Assembly: GCA_000310025.1 (NCBI GenBank)
Contig: FN648564.1
Location: 567,916-631,915, forward strand
DNA length: 64,000 nucleotides
Direction: 5' to 3'
Source: Ectocarpus siliculosus
Taxonomy: Eukaryota; Sar; Phaeophyceae; Ectocarpales; Ectocarpaceae
The position numbers were made by a program, and so were the translations under genes. A model generated the notes under the pieces. That model saw only the letters and a list, made by a program, of their open reading frames with translations. It was not told where the DNA came from and made no database searches. How positions within the stretch are numbered: the stretch's first letter is position 1; every line of letters begins with the position of its first letter. Positions 25,401 to 35,976 of the stretch are shown one piece after another.

Positions 25401-28400
25401 CACGCACCCGAAACCATCGCTCAATCATTGGAACGAGAAGGTTGGGGGGAGGGGGCGTCCCGCCCCACCTGAGTGTAGTGTTCAGACATGTTTTCAACCA
25501 ATCATACATCCTAACGTCCTGCTTAGGTCCTGCTTGTGTTCGCACACAAAAAACATGCGGTACATACCCCGCAAAGCCCCCCCCACACCCCCCCATGCTC
25601 AGTTTCCAGCATCATCCATCATCCATCATCCATCATCCCCGCAAGCGCAAGATTGATTTACTCGCATAAGCGCGCACCTCGAGTTTCTCCAAGACCATCG
25701 TGGCCACGATGAATGTCAACGAGACCTTCTCATGGACGACGAAGTGCACGCCCTTGAGACGGAGATCGGGCTTGTCGGAAACAACGATCACGTCGTGGTC
25801 GACCTCGAGAATCTACGATTTTCATGGACGTCGGAAGGGAGAGGGTGCAAGGCAAGGAAACAGGGGACAGGAGACACAGATAGAGCAAGGAACGAAACCT
25901 GTTGCAAAAAAGGGTTGAAGATTGTTCTCGCCGATGACGGTGCTCTTGCTGCTTTTCTGGTGCCCCATCTGATGCTGACGACGAGAACGAAAGAGATAAT
26001 GACGATGGTAAAATTGATATACTCAATGCCAACGTTGCCCTGTCTCTTGGACATGTGGGTGTTGACCGTCGCATCGCGTGCAGGAAAAAAAAAACTCGCT
26101 TGTGGGAGTAGGGTGGGGCAGTGCTCTACGACAGCAATCCGTTGCAATTGTAGTGAAAAGCCTCGGGCTAGTACTGGGCAATGTGGAACGTACTTCTACG
26201 TACGCAGCAGCGCTTCGTTCTTAACCACCAAAAAAAAAAAAAAAAAGAGGACACAGAGAGAGAGGCAAAGAGACATATCGAGAGGCAGCAACAGAGACAA
26301 GAAACGAGACCGGGTTAGCCCACCATTGTCATTGAGAATGACACTTCCACAGCGATGATAAAGCTAACAGCTCGCTCACCCGTTCCTCCCTGCATATGAT
26401 GTCATCATCGAGGAGAAGCACGCCGGACACGCCTTGGACGGGCGTTCGCTCGAACCGGAGCTCGTCGCAGGACTCAAGGGTATACAGCGGGAGGACGTCA
26501 TCGACAACGGCAAGTGTTGGGGCTGGGCGTGACATCTCGGTTGCGGTGGCAGTACCGGTGGTTTTCGGGGTACCGTTGGAGGAACCACCGGTGTTGGCAT
26601 TGCCAGCGGTGCTGTGCTTGTCCCCTGGGGTAGGGGAGGGGCGGATGGCGGGAGAGGTGGGGGGGTTGTTGTTGTCGCCGTTCTCAAAGAGCTGCGGGAT
26701 GGGGACTCTGTGCTGCTCCTCCGGCTCCTCGACGGTCTCATCGAGCTGGGGGATGGGGACTGTGTGCTGCCCCTCCGGCTGCTGGACATCGAACGCAAGG
26801 ACGGCTCCCATGTCCAAGGCCGTATGGCGGATCTGGCCATCGGCGTCTAACGCTCCTTCCTCCTTCACGAGTTCCCTGGAGTGCTTGTCTTCCTTCTTGA
26901 CGAAATGGGGAGACATGACGACATGGAGAGATAAAGGATTAGACAGACAGACAGACAAGAAGCAAGAGGGAGAGCAGAAACAAGGGGTTGGTAATGGTCG
27001 CCTAGTTTCTCCTACAGTCCAAGAGCTATTGAAACGAGCTTGCCGACCGCATCTGCGTTGAAACCGCGACAACTTCGTGAACTAGATATCACCGCGTAAC
27101 AAGCAAGGTACGCCTAGAAAGAGACATCATTGAGACGGGGGTAGTGCTCGCCGATGAACCTGCTGCGATTGCTGTCGACACCTCCAAAAGCATCCCTTCT
27201 CCGGAGCGACGTCAGTGACGACGGTGGCAATTGCAAAACGCACACATGCACTGGACTCGCGTCAAGTTTTGGGGTTGTCTCTCTCGCAAAAGGTTTGTAG
27301 ACAGATCAATCAACAGTATGGCATTCCGGAAGGCACCCATTCTCGAATTCCACTCGTTGACACCGACGAAACTTCCTTGGTCAATGGGTTGGCACGGTCG
27401 ATGCTTAAACACACGCACACACAAACCAAAAAATACGCAAACAACAGCACCACCACCGACAAGAGCAGCAACAAACGTTGTTCCTCACCGCCATGCCGTC
27501 GTCGGGCAAGCGACCAGCTCCCCCTGGCGGTTCGACAGCAAGCACTTCCGCGGAGTCCCCCTGCCCGAGGAAAGATGGAACGCGACATCAAACGCAGCAG
27601 GAACAGGAACAGCAACAGCAACAGCAGCAACCAAAGCAAGCCTTCGGTGAAATAACTGCTTGCGTCATTCGCATACATCAGGCAGATCAACACCACCACG
27701 AGCATCAACAAACTTGTAACACCGCGATGACGACCGCGTGGCGACCTCACCCAACCCGGCAAGTTTTGACTTGACCCAAGGAGAAAAGGGTGTCAGACGA
27801 ACGGTTTCCAAGGAGGCAAAGTGTGTTCCGGGCATTGTAGGACCATAGCAAGCACCTCAACAATTCAGACTGCGAAACCCCCATCCGACATCGTTCGGTT
27901 TAGCAAACATCGCAGGAACCACATACATCTATCAACACACGGCAAATAATCAACTCAAACACGAATTTAACGCCTCCTTTCTCTATCCATCGACTCTCCT
28001 TCACATCCTACATCCAACATCCGACACGCGCCGAAGGCGATCGAGGCTACAACGGAAGCGACGATATACGCCGACATCGACGACTTGCATCTGAAGGGCG
28101 TTGACTTCGACGTACGACAGGACGCCGGCTTGTGGATCGTCGTGGCCACAAGGGCCTCCATGGTCATGGTCGCCACGATGATCCACAACCCGCGTTCTGT
28201 CGTACGTCGAAGTGGATGCCCTTCAGGTACAAGTCGTCGATGTCGGTGTACACCCGCTGTTACCTCGATCTCGATGGGATTCGGTCGGGGTGAAAGGTGT
28301 GGGATGTGGGATGTGGGATGTGTAGTTCGTGGATAGAGAAGGGAGGGACTATGGTCGTGAATACGTTGATTTTTCGATCACTTTGTCCTTAGCCTCTGGT

Positions 28401-31400
28401 GTTCCATACCTCCTCATTAACGTACTACAGCGTCATCTTCTTGCAGTGACATTCGCGACGGACAAGACAACAGAGCCTGGCATGCCCGAACCAGACACAC
28501 TCGCGTACCTTGGGCTCGGGGCACACAATGTCTGCCGTAACGGACACGACCCCTTCGAAAGGGGTCCGCTCGTTCGGGAGGTCGCCGCAAGAATCCAGGC
28601 ACGTCACGAAGTCCATGCCGCTCGCTTCCAACTCCTGCTGCAGCTGCTCCTGAGCCAGGCCTGCAGGGTTTCCCTGAGAGCCACCGGCCGCCTCGCTGTT
28701 GATGTTGCTGTTGTCGTTCTTGTAGGTACTGGGCTCTACGACGACGAACACCGCGGAGTCGGTGTAGTACATGGCCTCATCACCATGAGCCCGTACCGTG
28801 TCACCCGGGGTAAGGCGGACCATCCCGTGCAGGTCCTCCTGTTGGTTGAGAAAGGTTCGTGTATCGCAACGACCAGCGGGAATCGATTGACGCAAACAGG
28901 GGAACAGCGAGGGGCCATTGATCAGGAAGGGGAAGGCACTGACCTGTTCCACCTGCAGTACTGCTGCAACCGTGTACTCAAGAGGCAACACACAAATTTG
29001 GTTAAATCAAGCAGGAACAAGAGCATGCAATGGTCGCACCGTAAAGGGGCTACAACGACCAGTTCCGGGTGCTAGATAAAGCCGCGTGTGATGGTGGACA
29101 ATAAACTTGAAATTTGGCGAAGCATTTGTTTGGTGTTGTATGGATACGGTAGACGTAACGTCGAGTTCGTGTGCACGATTTTGCACAAGATTGGATTGAG
29201 ACAGGGTGTCATGGTAGGCAACATCGGGGACTAGCATCAATGCGTCAATTGGAAGCGGGAGGGGAGAACTAGCTTTGAGCATTGGTGGAATTCACCCTAC
29301 AACCGAAGCGAGGGGGAGCGGTGGCATGAAAAAATCAGCATAAACCAAATGTCAGGTAACCGCGACAAGAGGGGAATCATACCGGGTGCGTTACAACTTT
29401 CGGACAAAATAAGAGTGGAGAACCGCGTGAGCTTGGTCAATATGTCAGGATGTTTCATGGGTTAGGTACAATACAGCAGTAGACCGAACGTCATATCTTG
29501 CGGAGGAATCACGAGAAATATCTGTTGCGCTTTCGTTGAGTCTCAAATATTTTCCCGACTCCAATGCCTAGAACCACGCGGACGGACATCCCGTAGGACA
29601 CGATGACGGCAGGCACCAAGAACATCACGAGACAACACAAACGGGAACTAAACCATCACTATTACCACCGCCACCACCACCACCAAATATCGCTGCAACC
29701 ACTATAATACCAAGAACAGCCAACAAGAGACAGACACCCTTACCGGTGTGGCGTGGTCAGGGGCTTCGAAGCCGGGGTCTTCGACAAGGAACCCCAGAAT
29801 CCCGTCCACGTGGAAGATGCCGTCCTTGTTGTCCTGAGTGCAGCAGTAACGCACCAACACCAACACCAACACCCATACCCCACAAGAGCAACGAAATCAG
29901 AGAATGAGCCGAATCGGAGAGAGGGGGGCGAGGGAAATTGCGTTGGGCAACGAAGGTTGTTTTGCCGTGCTGAAGAGGTAGTGGGTAGCTGCAAGGCGAT
30001 TCTCCCTAGCTGGGAACGTTCGTTGAGAAAAAAAAAAAAAATCTATTGTCGCGCCCCCTCTTGTGCTGTTGCTGCTGTGGTACATATTTGGAAGTCCCAT
30101 GCTTACGATGAGGCTGGGCCTCGACAGAGTGCAAACAAAACTGAAACCATATGGCTCATGGACAAATGGCTGCCGGCTGTACGTAGACTATGTCATGCAT
30201 ACCTCATTGCTTTCGAAGACGAACCCAGCCGCCGCGCCGAAGTCGACCCTGGTTCCCTTGGGGATTTCGAAGATGACGCCCTTGATCCACATGATGGTCT
30301 CTGCAACGATGTAGACGTCGCCGTAGCCCTGGGCCACCTCGATGATCTGTTGTTGGCAGCAGCACAATCATTGTTAAGCTTTTACCCGTGCAAGTGTCTA
30401 ATGGGCTTCGCCGTAGCCCTGGGCCACCTCGATGATCTGTTGTTGGCAGTAGCACAATCATTGTTAGCTTTCACCCGTGCAAGTGTCTACTGGGCTTGGT
30501 TGTCAGGACTCTGAGTGAGACAGAGACAGATGGACGAGAGGGAGAAGGAGTGGCCGTAGCGTCTGCAGCAGCGGGCAATCAGGGCGGCGGGGCAATCCAG
30601 ACCACGGAGCCCGGTGGATCATCAATCATTACCTCCCTGTGGTATTTTCATTCCAATCTGCGAGGCTGCAGAAGCTGCCGTTGGTCCGAATCCACAGTCC
30701 GTCCGCACAGATGCCATCTCGTTGCGTCGCGCAAAGGCGAGGGCGAGCAAAGAACGGAGTGCGTGGAACCGTCCTTTCCTGGAGGTGGCTTTGTTGTGGG
30801 GTCCGGCGCGCGCCGCAAGTGGGCTGAGCGCTACAGTTCGCCAAGAACCGAGTTTACGATCCAACACAACATCACGTGTAGTCTATACAACAACAGCAGC
30901 AGCACAGCAGCAGTTCCATGCAATCCGTAGATCAAGAAAAGCCGCAGCACCTTCTGATCTGCGGGTAACATCGCCTATGAGCAACAATTCTACGGGAGAA
31001 TATTATCCGAATGCAAAAACTGGAAGAGCAGGAAGGCATGATGAACAAAAATGAAGCTGCCGTCATTTCACCACTGATCTGATGGCGACATGTGTCAAGC
31101 CCAGTGTTTCCCATCCCATGGTGTGGCAGCGCCAGACAAGATCATGTACGCCGAATTGCGCCTGCCTGTGTGTTTTGTCACAGTACAAGCAATTGCACCG
31201 TGCCCAAATAGATATATCAGAAATATAATCCAAGCAGGAAGAGAGACCGAAGGATGGGGCGATCGATCAACGTTCTTCTGTCATCTTGTTGGGGAAATTA
31301 TGCATGGTGGAACCTGACGCGGATCGCATCGCGGGCCGTTGGCTTTGAGCCTGCCAAAGATCTCCGAGCGTACTTTCGGGGTTCATGACCCGGTTCGGTG

Positions 31401-31807
31401 CCAGAGGCTAAACGACGCCCGACACCTCGACAAGTTGCAACGAACTCAGCAAGCACGGCTGGAGATAGAGACATGCACACACGCAGAAGATGCAGGCATC
31501 GGAAAAAAGTTCATCCCACTTTTGCGGCAGCGACTCTCACACACACCTTGGTCTCAGCGCAGACAATGTCGCCCACAATGGCAACGGAGCCGCGTACGAG
31601 CGTCCTGTCCATCGCGAGATCGTCGCAGCTGTAGATGTACGTAGCGCCTTCCGCCGTTGGCTCCCCCCCGTCTTGGGCAGGGGTGTCAGCGGCGGCTGAG
31701 GTGATGAGCACCACTAGCACGACCAGCAGCCGAAGAAGGTTCTTCGCCACCGTGACGAGGCCTGGAGGGCGGCAGCCTCGCCGAGAAGAGGAGATGACAG
31801 TGGTCAT
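14230..31807 (-). CDS. Modular secreted protein, paralogue A (about 20 exons, repeated a-b-c exon modules)
   Basis: I do not recognise a named family. Minus-strand exons run from the ATG at 31807 (signal peptide) to a TAA at 14230-14232. All coding exons from 31807 to 16884 have lengths divisible by three with phase-0 GT-AG introns; only the junction 15918/15411 is phase 1. Without the damaged inverted exon near 28.2 kb the product is about 1,715 aa. Exon types recur in order: a (head EDxHSLV, variable linker, tail SCDxL/RTxxxG/GDIVCxE), b (45 codons, LKGVxFxV and TMxLExLE) and c (31 codons, GxSGxFxVExQG). Alternating hydrophobic residues at short spacing suggest a right-handed beta-helix-like solenoid, as in pectin-lyase-fold or Pmp-repeat proteins; this is inference. 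No C-terminal membrane anchor is seen. Paralogues B and C lie downstream and upstream in tandem. Confidence 0.7.
17908..19350 (-). CDS. Gene A module 6: exons a (18862-19350), b (18367-18501), c (17908-18000)
   Basis: Exon a (163 codons) has EDTHSLVRAKEGAK, a linker with a long Ala-Lys-Asn repeat (units like NAKANAKA) ending in RRRR, and the tail IDSCDKLRSGRTRMNG. Exon b has LHLEGVRFHVKE and TMRVEKLE; exon c has GVSGAIFTVERQG. C carries all three (61485-61961, 60959-61093, 60500-60592) with a different number of Ala-Lys units. Confidence 0.8.
19995..20318 (-). CDS. Gene A module 5: solitary 'a' exon absent from copy C
   Basis: The 108 codons run from VDTHSLVRAKEGAK to SCDQLEFDRNPFYG and GDIMCQEPR. 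The head is almost the same as that of the next a exon (19350), while the tail is clearly different. No b or c exon follows it. The whole 1.2-kb interval holding this exon is missing from C, so it is either a recent gain in A or a loss in C. Phase 0 on both sides lets it be carried without a frame change. Confidence 0.7.
20521..20737. mobile_element. Dispersed ~220-bp repeat, copy 1 (family unknown)
   Basis: It aligns along its whole length with 35749-35976, starting at CATAGTCGTGCATGCCGTAG and ending near TGCGTACGG-TGACAGCT. It lies in a gene A intron. No coding capacity is seen; it is possibly a short non-autonomous element. Confidence 0.6.
20801..20916. repeat. (CAG)n/(CAA)n trinucleotide array in a gene A intron
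   Basis: Nearly pure CAG with CAA blocks at both ends and in the middle. It lies in the intron after the module 4 c exon. The poly-Ala, poly-Ser and poly-Leu frames it creates are not genes. Confidence 0.95.
20945..24432 (-). CDS. Gene A module 4: split 'a' (24166-24432 and 23184-23720), b (22180-22314), c (20945-21037)
   Basis: The first exon has only the head (EDVHSLMALKKEGRF and a Lys/Glu/Asn-rich linker ending DEER). The next has only the linker and tail (poly-Gln start, later LNSCDDLTAGWTPVYG and HVICQEAR). Together they equal one a unit interrupted by an extra intron. Exon b (LWFKGVTFYVRE, TMHLETLE) and exon c (GQSGGIFAVEPQG) have the standard 135 and 93 bp. Copy C has the matching b and c at 63562-63696 and 62424-62516. 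Confidence 0.75.
22429..22478. repeat. (GTT)n microsatellite in a gene A intron
   Basis: About 16 GTT units, just upstream (in gene sense) of the module 4 b exon. Confidence 0.95.
24883..26892 (-). CDS. Gene A module 3: exons a (26380-26892), b (25678-25812), c (24883-24975)
   Basis: Exon a (171 codons) has the head EDKHSRELVKEEG, a linker with a duplicated motif (HTVPIPQL then HRVPIPQL), and a tail YTLESCDELRFERTPVQG. Exon b (45 codons) has LRLKGVHFVVHE and ATMVLEKLE; exon c (31 codons) has GESGELFTVEPQG. B carries the same b and c, but its a exon has a different head. Confidence 0.78.
27489..28838 (-). CDS. Gene A module 2: exon a (28509-28838), damaged b, exon c (27489-27560)
   Basis: Exon a (110 codons) runs from EDLHGMVRLTPGDTV to SCGDLPNERTPFEG and ADIVCPEPK. 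Exon c is short (24 codons, GDSAEVLAVEPPGG). The b exon expected between them is an inverted duplication. The minus-strand arm reads YTDIDDLYLKGIHFDV but shifts frame at both sides of that segment. The plus-strand arm is open (IYADIDDLHLKGVDFDV) but points against the gene, so this b module is probably skipped. Confidence 0.6.
28041..28272. repeat. Inverted duplication of a 'b' exon (imperfect palindrome)
   Basis: The arm at about 28041-28149 pairs with 28169-28272 around a 19-base spacer (28150-28168). Each arm encodes a b-exon peptide. The plus-strand arm keeps an open frame (DDLHLKGVDFDVRQDAGLWI); the minus-strand arm, in gene sense, is frame-damaged. Confidence 0.85.
29744..30346 (-). CDS. 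Gene A module 1: exons b (30203-30346) and c (29744-29833)
   Basis: Exon b (48 codons) starts IIEVAQGYGDVYIV and carries IKGVIFEIPKG; exon c (30 codons) has NKDGIFHVDGILGF. Both are phase 0 and conserved in B (51239-51379 and 45506-45595). Exon b is three codons longer than the other b exons, so module 1 is the most divergent module. Confidence 0.75.
30319..30498. repeat. Tandem duplication (period 90 bp) spanning a splice acceptor of gene A
   Basis: The two units begin with CGCCGTAGCCCTGGGCCACC at 30319 and 30409. The unit includes the start of the module 1 b exon and its CAG acceptor, so a second acceptor with a short stub of the exon lies upstream in gene sense. Copy B has a single unit (about 51351-51445). 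Confidence 0.85.
31547..31807 (-). CDS. Gene A exon 1: signal peptide plus first 'a' tail
   Basis: The 87 codons begin at the ATG at 31807; the TTG just upstream is not needed. Residues about 20-40 form a hydrophobic core (LLRLLVVLVVLITSAAA) with a likely cleavage before DTPAQ, so the product enters the secretory pathway. The exon ends with YSCDDLAMDRTLVRG and GDIVCAETK, then a GTGTGT donor. Copy B exon 1 (52138-52392) is nearly the same in protein sequence, which supports both the start and the donor. Confidence 0.8.
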
Positions 31808-32620
31808 CAATGTGCGGTGTTGTCGGTGTTCTGGTTGCTTCTATCAATCTTCTTGCTTTCCCTGGAGAGCAAAAGAGAGGAGTGAGAGAGAGAGACAAGG
31901 CAGTGTGTAGGGGTGGAGCAACAGGCAACAGCATCGGAGGAACGGGCTACAGGTAGGTGGGATCCACAACGTGGAATCAATTTTCATTCTTGCATAAAAT
32001 AATTTGAACCCTGAGCAAATTCGCTGTGGTTCCCAGACCCAAAAATGCCCGTCGTGGGCACCGGTCGTGCGCCTCCGACAGAAGGGGTGTATGCGGCAGA
32101 TACGCCTATGAGAGACGAGAAGGCCAAGTCCAGCAATAACTGTGGTAACCTTCGAAGGATTCAACACCGACGGGCGAAGTAGGCCGCCCCGCATTCACCC
32201 GTTCACCCGCTAAGATAAGTCTCGAGGGGCCGGACAATCTATGCGTCTGTTTCTGCGCGTTGCTTCACGTGCACTGACTTACGTCTTGCGGACCTCATTT
32301 TTCGTTAAAGCGGCTGTTTTTCCGTTCATTTTTTTCTTGAGTACATCAACGAATCGCTGCTACCCGTTCGAGTCGATATATTGACTACATGCACGTGTGA
32401 GGTGTGTTATGTTGAATCGACCGAGCCATCGGAATGTTTGACAATAACCAGAAGGTGGTCATCATATGTAATATATTTTGATATTGCTGCAATCGGCGGG
32501 ATTAATTGTGAAGAAAACAACAACAACAACAACAAAATTAGCAAGCACATAATACATAGATTCAGGGTACTGTGGGCTTTCTTGTAGCAGCGTTGGTTGG
32601 TTGTCCCGTGTGTTCTATGC
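31808..32620. promoter_or_regulatory. Upstream region of gene A, conserved with gene B
   Basis: Sequence upstream of the gene A ATG aligns with 52393-53420 upstream of gene B, including a pyrimidine-rich 5' leader and a later stretch with (CAA)n. It probably contains the 5' UTR and promoter; no specific factor site is claimed. Confidence 0.4.
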
Positions 32621-33904
32621 ATAGTCTACCGTAGACGCCTTTCATACTCGTAGGTCCAGACTTGGTTGTATCTATCTAGACTACAGTATGCCTGACGCCC
32701 CAGCCGGGGTCCCACAGAAGGATTTATTTACCTTTCTTTCCCAGTTGCCCTTAGGGTTGGGTGAAAAAGGGGGTTCATTAACCAGTATCTCCCATCATCC
32801 TTTGATTTTTAGTTTATCTACAGTAATCATGACCAAATTCGGCGGTTCGTTTCTAAATCGGGAGGCTGTTGTCACTGCGGAGGGATTCGGAACCAACCTA
32901 CGGCAATGTCGCCAGAGGCAAACGAGGTTTGTTTGCAATCGCGGCGCCACGCACCCACGAATGTGAGTTATGGAACGCCGGGGTTCGGTGTACATGCTCT
33001 ATTCTACATGTCTACGGCACAATCCCTGAGTATTGTATCAAAGGTCAGCCCACCCATTGGGAGGGGTCAAACCTATGACAGGCGGGTGGTTCATCCAGCG
33101 CAATAAACCAATGAGGGGCTCGGCAGGTGAACAGCGATTGTGAGAGAGCATTGAGTGTAGCCAGGTACGGCGCGCAGACGGACGGCAATGAAAACTGTGG
33201 GTGTGGATCATCCATTTGGCATGACATAAAGTACCTACTGACAGGAGGGGTGGGGGCGTGCCCTGCTTTCATTGGTCAGCAATTGCTCAACGTCGTTTAT
33301 CGGTGCAGATGGAGTGAGGGGGGAATGGCCCCGAGCACACTCGAACAGGTGGTTTCAGCAGCTCTAACATCTTGTCACATGAAGTGCAATGAATCAAGTG
33401 CACCGTCACTCACGTTCAGCACTCAGTGGTACACTCGCTGCGTTGGCACAGTGGATGCCCTCGGATGCCTCGCTCGAATGCTCGGGGTATTTGATGCAGA
33501 TGTAGTCTACACAGCGTTCCACATTCATTGATTCGCCACCGCGTCATAGAGTGAATTCATGTTGCAATCAGTAATGAAAGCAATGTGACTATTTTTGGCT
33601 AAGTAGTACAACCGCACGGTCATTATTCGTTGTCGCGGATCGAACATCCAGTGATGAAGCGACGATGACTATCTCAATACACCAGAGTTGGATACGCGCT
33701 GTGGGCATAGGCTGCTACTGTTGGCTCTGTATCGTCGTGGAATGGAATTGTGCATGGCACCGCAATCGTGTGATTTCCTGCGAAACAGTGGCTGCCCATC
33801 GTTCAGTTCCCTGCAGGAAGTGAACACCTTGCTCCCCGTCTGGGCGTCGGATTCGATCCATTGTTGTTTTGTGGTTGTCTTCACAAAGATATCAGTAGCG
33901 TAAG

Positions 33905-34150
33905 ATAGAATGCAACACGGACCATGCTTGAGCGCCTTCCGTTATGGCTATTTGGACTTGATTTCAAAGGGCGTGCTTGGAGGTAGACTGTACGATGCCA
34001 ATGCTTACAGCAGCCTCTACTGCCGCCCTGTGCGAGAATCAAAATCAACGGCTTCTGCTTTTCCGGATGCCTCCGACTGGTGTTGCGTGTCTCGTGTGAA
34101 TGTTCTGGTGCTCTTGCGTTTATCAAAATCAGTCAACATCATCATAGGTT
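33905..34150. repeat. Diverged repeat, copy 1
   Basis: Aligns with 37845-38105. Shared blocks include GACCATGCTTGA, CGCCTTCCGTT, CAGCCTCTAC and GCCGCCCTGT. No coding function is evident. Confidence 0.6.
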
Positions 34151-35305
34151 GGCGTCAGCGGCCCCCGCCTCAGTGTTCATGTTGTCGCCGAAAAGCCGGA
34201 AGATCAGCTCCTGCTGTAGTCACGCAATTGCGAGCCACGCTGATATCAACGTGTGAAAATTATAATCAACATGAGTTGTGGAGAAATTACATGGTCTCAC
34301 ACGATATCAACATCACCAACCACAACAACAACACGGGGGTCTAACAAGCTTGCCCACACAACGAGAGGGAATGAACTCGGCAAGCCACGACGGGTGCACT
34401 AATTCTCGGACGTTTTCCTCATCCGGGTAAGGCTCGCTAAGGTGTCAAGACAAAACTCACCAAAATATGAGCGAGATCATCCTACAGTAGCGTACAGAAA
34501 AAAAAAAGTCGTCCGTGAATGGTGTACCCCAAACCTAGTTTTGGGGCAAAAACGAGAATCTCAAGCGTTTGGGGTTGCCAATACTCACAGCAACAGCAAG
34601 CGAAACGGTATGGAACTTAGATACTTGATACGAAAGAAAAGGTGCGGAAGAACACCGAGTTCTGCTTAGAACAGCGAACAAATACGAGTGAGTGCACAAG
34701 GAATGCAAAGAGCTCGCAGGAGGGGGCAAAAGAAGCGCCTGATGACCACGGCAGGGGACGAAAGTACACAGCAGCAGTTTTGTGCCCTCGTCTACAGCAG
34801 ACGCCAAGACAAAAAAAGGTGGCCAGTGCCGCCAATGCCGATCTCGGTGGCGAAATCTTGACAACACGGGCTATGTAGACACCAACGACAGAAATAGCTC
34901 CAACAAGAGGCGGCAAAGACAACCATCCGAATGTACAACAAACCGTCCTGATCTGATCCCGCGAGCCGTGCTCCATGCACGCCACCACCGCAACGTATGC
35001 TTTCACCCACCCTGAGGCTCTCCGCGAACCTATACGTTATCGAGAATCTACGGGGCCCCCTTCACTCACTCGGAGTGCCGCGGCAAAACTATATTCCAGC
35101 GTACAGTACACGCACAGCCCGTCAAGGTTACAAATAATTGTCTCAGATATTTATTCTCGATAGTATCGATTCTCGTTTGAATATACATATATATATATGC
35201 AGTGCTCTGGTTGCGCTAGAGCCGGAACCAACCCAATGATTTCGGCAACCAATCCGGAAAATTAAAGAGAGACAAAAAACAGCGTACTGAGGGCACTCAC
35301 AGCCC

Positions 35306-35560
35306 CCCCGATACAACCGGACCGAATCAGTCCATCCATCCTGAGTCATGCCGGCTGTAGATCGCCACCATGCGCACGTTCGTGTGCATCCCGGACTCGA
35401 AGGGCAAGTCTTCCCAAAAGTCTTCGAGCAGAAGCTCGACGATATGCTTTGTCTTGGTCTCGGGACAGGCTCCGTGAAGAGGAACAGCACCAAAGCCGCA
35501 AACGTTTATCTTGGCGGGGGTGGTTGCGTTGTGATCAATCAGGGCCATGCAAGCCACATC
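35306..35560 (-). CDS. Possible orphan exon of unknown protein
   Basis: An open minus-strand stretch reads ALIDHNATTPAKINVCGFG, then KHIVELLLEDFWEDLPFESG, then TNVRMVAIYSRHDSGWMD, and runs into a GTGAGT donor near 35300. The composition looks protein-like, and VAIYSRHD recalls the strand before the acid or His residue in alpha/beta hydrolases, but that is weak. No neighbouring exon was found, so it may be a gene fragment. Confidence 0.3.
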
Positions 35561-35717
35561 CGATTCGAACGGTTGAATGGACGTAGCTACTTGAGTGATA
35601 CATCCCACCAATCTTCAAATTCTCTCCTCAAGTACCAAGCCGCATAACGGTAAACGTCAGGTAACTGACCAAACAGGTAGAAGAGGGAGTTGGGGAGTTC
35701 AGGAATAAAAACGGTAA

Positions 35718-35743
35718 GGGGGGGGGGGGGGGGGGGGGGGGGG
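35718..35743. repeat. Run of 26 G
   Basis: Homopolymer directly before the dispersed repeat at 35749. Its exact length may be affected by sequencing error. Confidence 0.9.
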
Positions 35744-35748
35744 TGTAC

Positions 35749-35976
35749 TCATAGTCGTGCATGCCGTAGTCGTTTGACCATTGACCTCGCATCCCTACAA
35801 AGCCGGGACGGAGCACGCCGGGTTCTCACCGGACCAGGCTCTCACATCACCAAGCGCGAAGCGCCGTGAGGTATTTGGCGAGTCGCATGAAGGGTGAGCT
35901 GCATCCTGCTAAGGGTGTTCGGCATCTTGTGCTTACTTCCTTGCGTACGGGTGACAGCTACGTATGACTTAATTTA
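35749..35976. mobile_element. Dispersed ~220-bp repeat, copy 2
   Basis: Same repeat as at 20521-20737, here preceded directly by a run of 26 G. Two diverged copies at unrelated positions support a transposed rather than segmentally duplicated element. Confidence 0.6.

Larger units (their letters stand above)
24050..32800. repeat. Segmental duplication, left member of the A/B pair
   Basis: Aligns by eye in blocks with about 38850-53550: module 3-4 exons and introns (24.1-26.4 against 38.9-41.1 kb), module 2 a exon (28.5-29.3 against 42.95-45.3 kb), module 1 (29.5-30.5) and the 5' end with upstream DNA (30.9-32.8 against 51.5-53.55 kb). B is interrupted by two large insertions. Confidence 0.85.
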
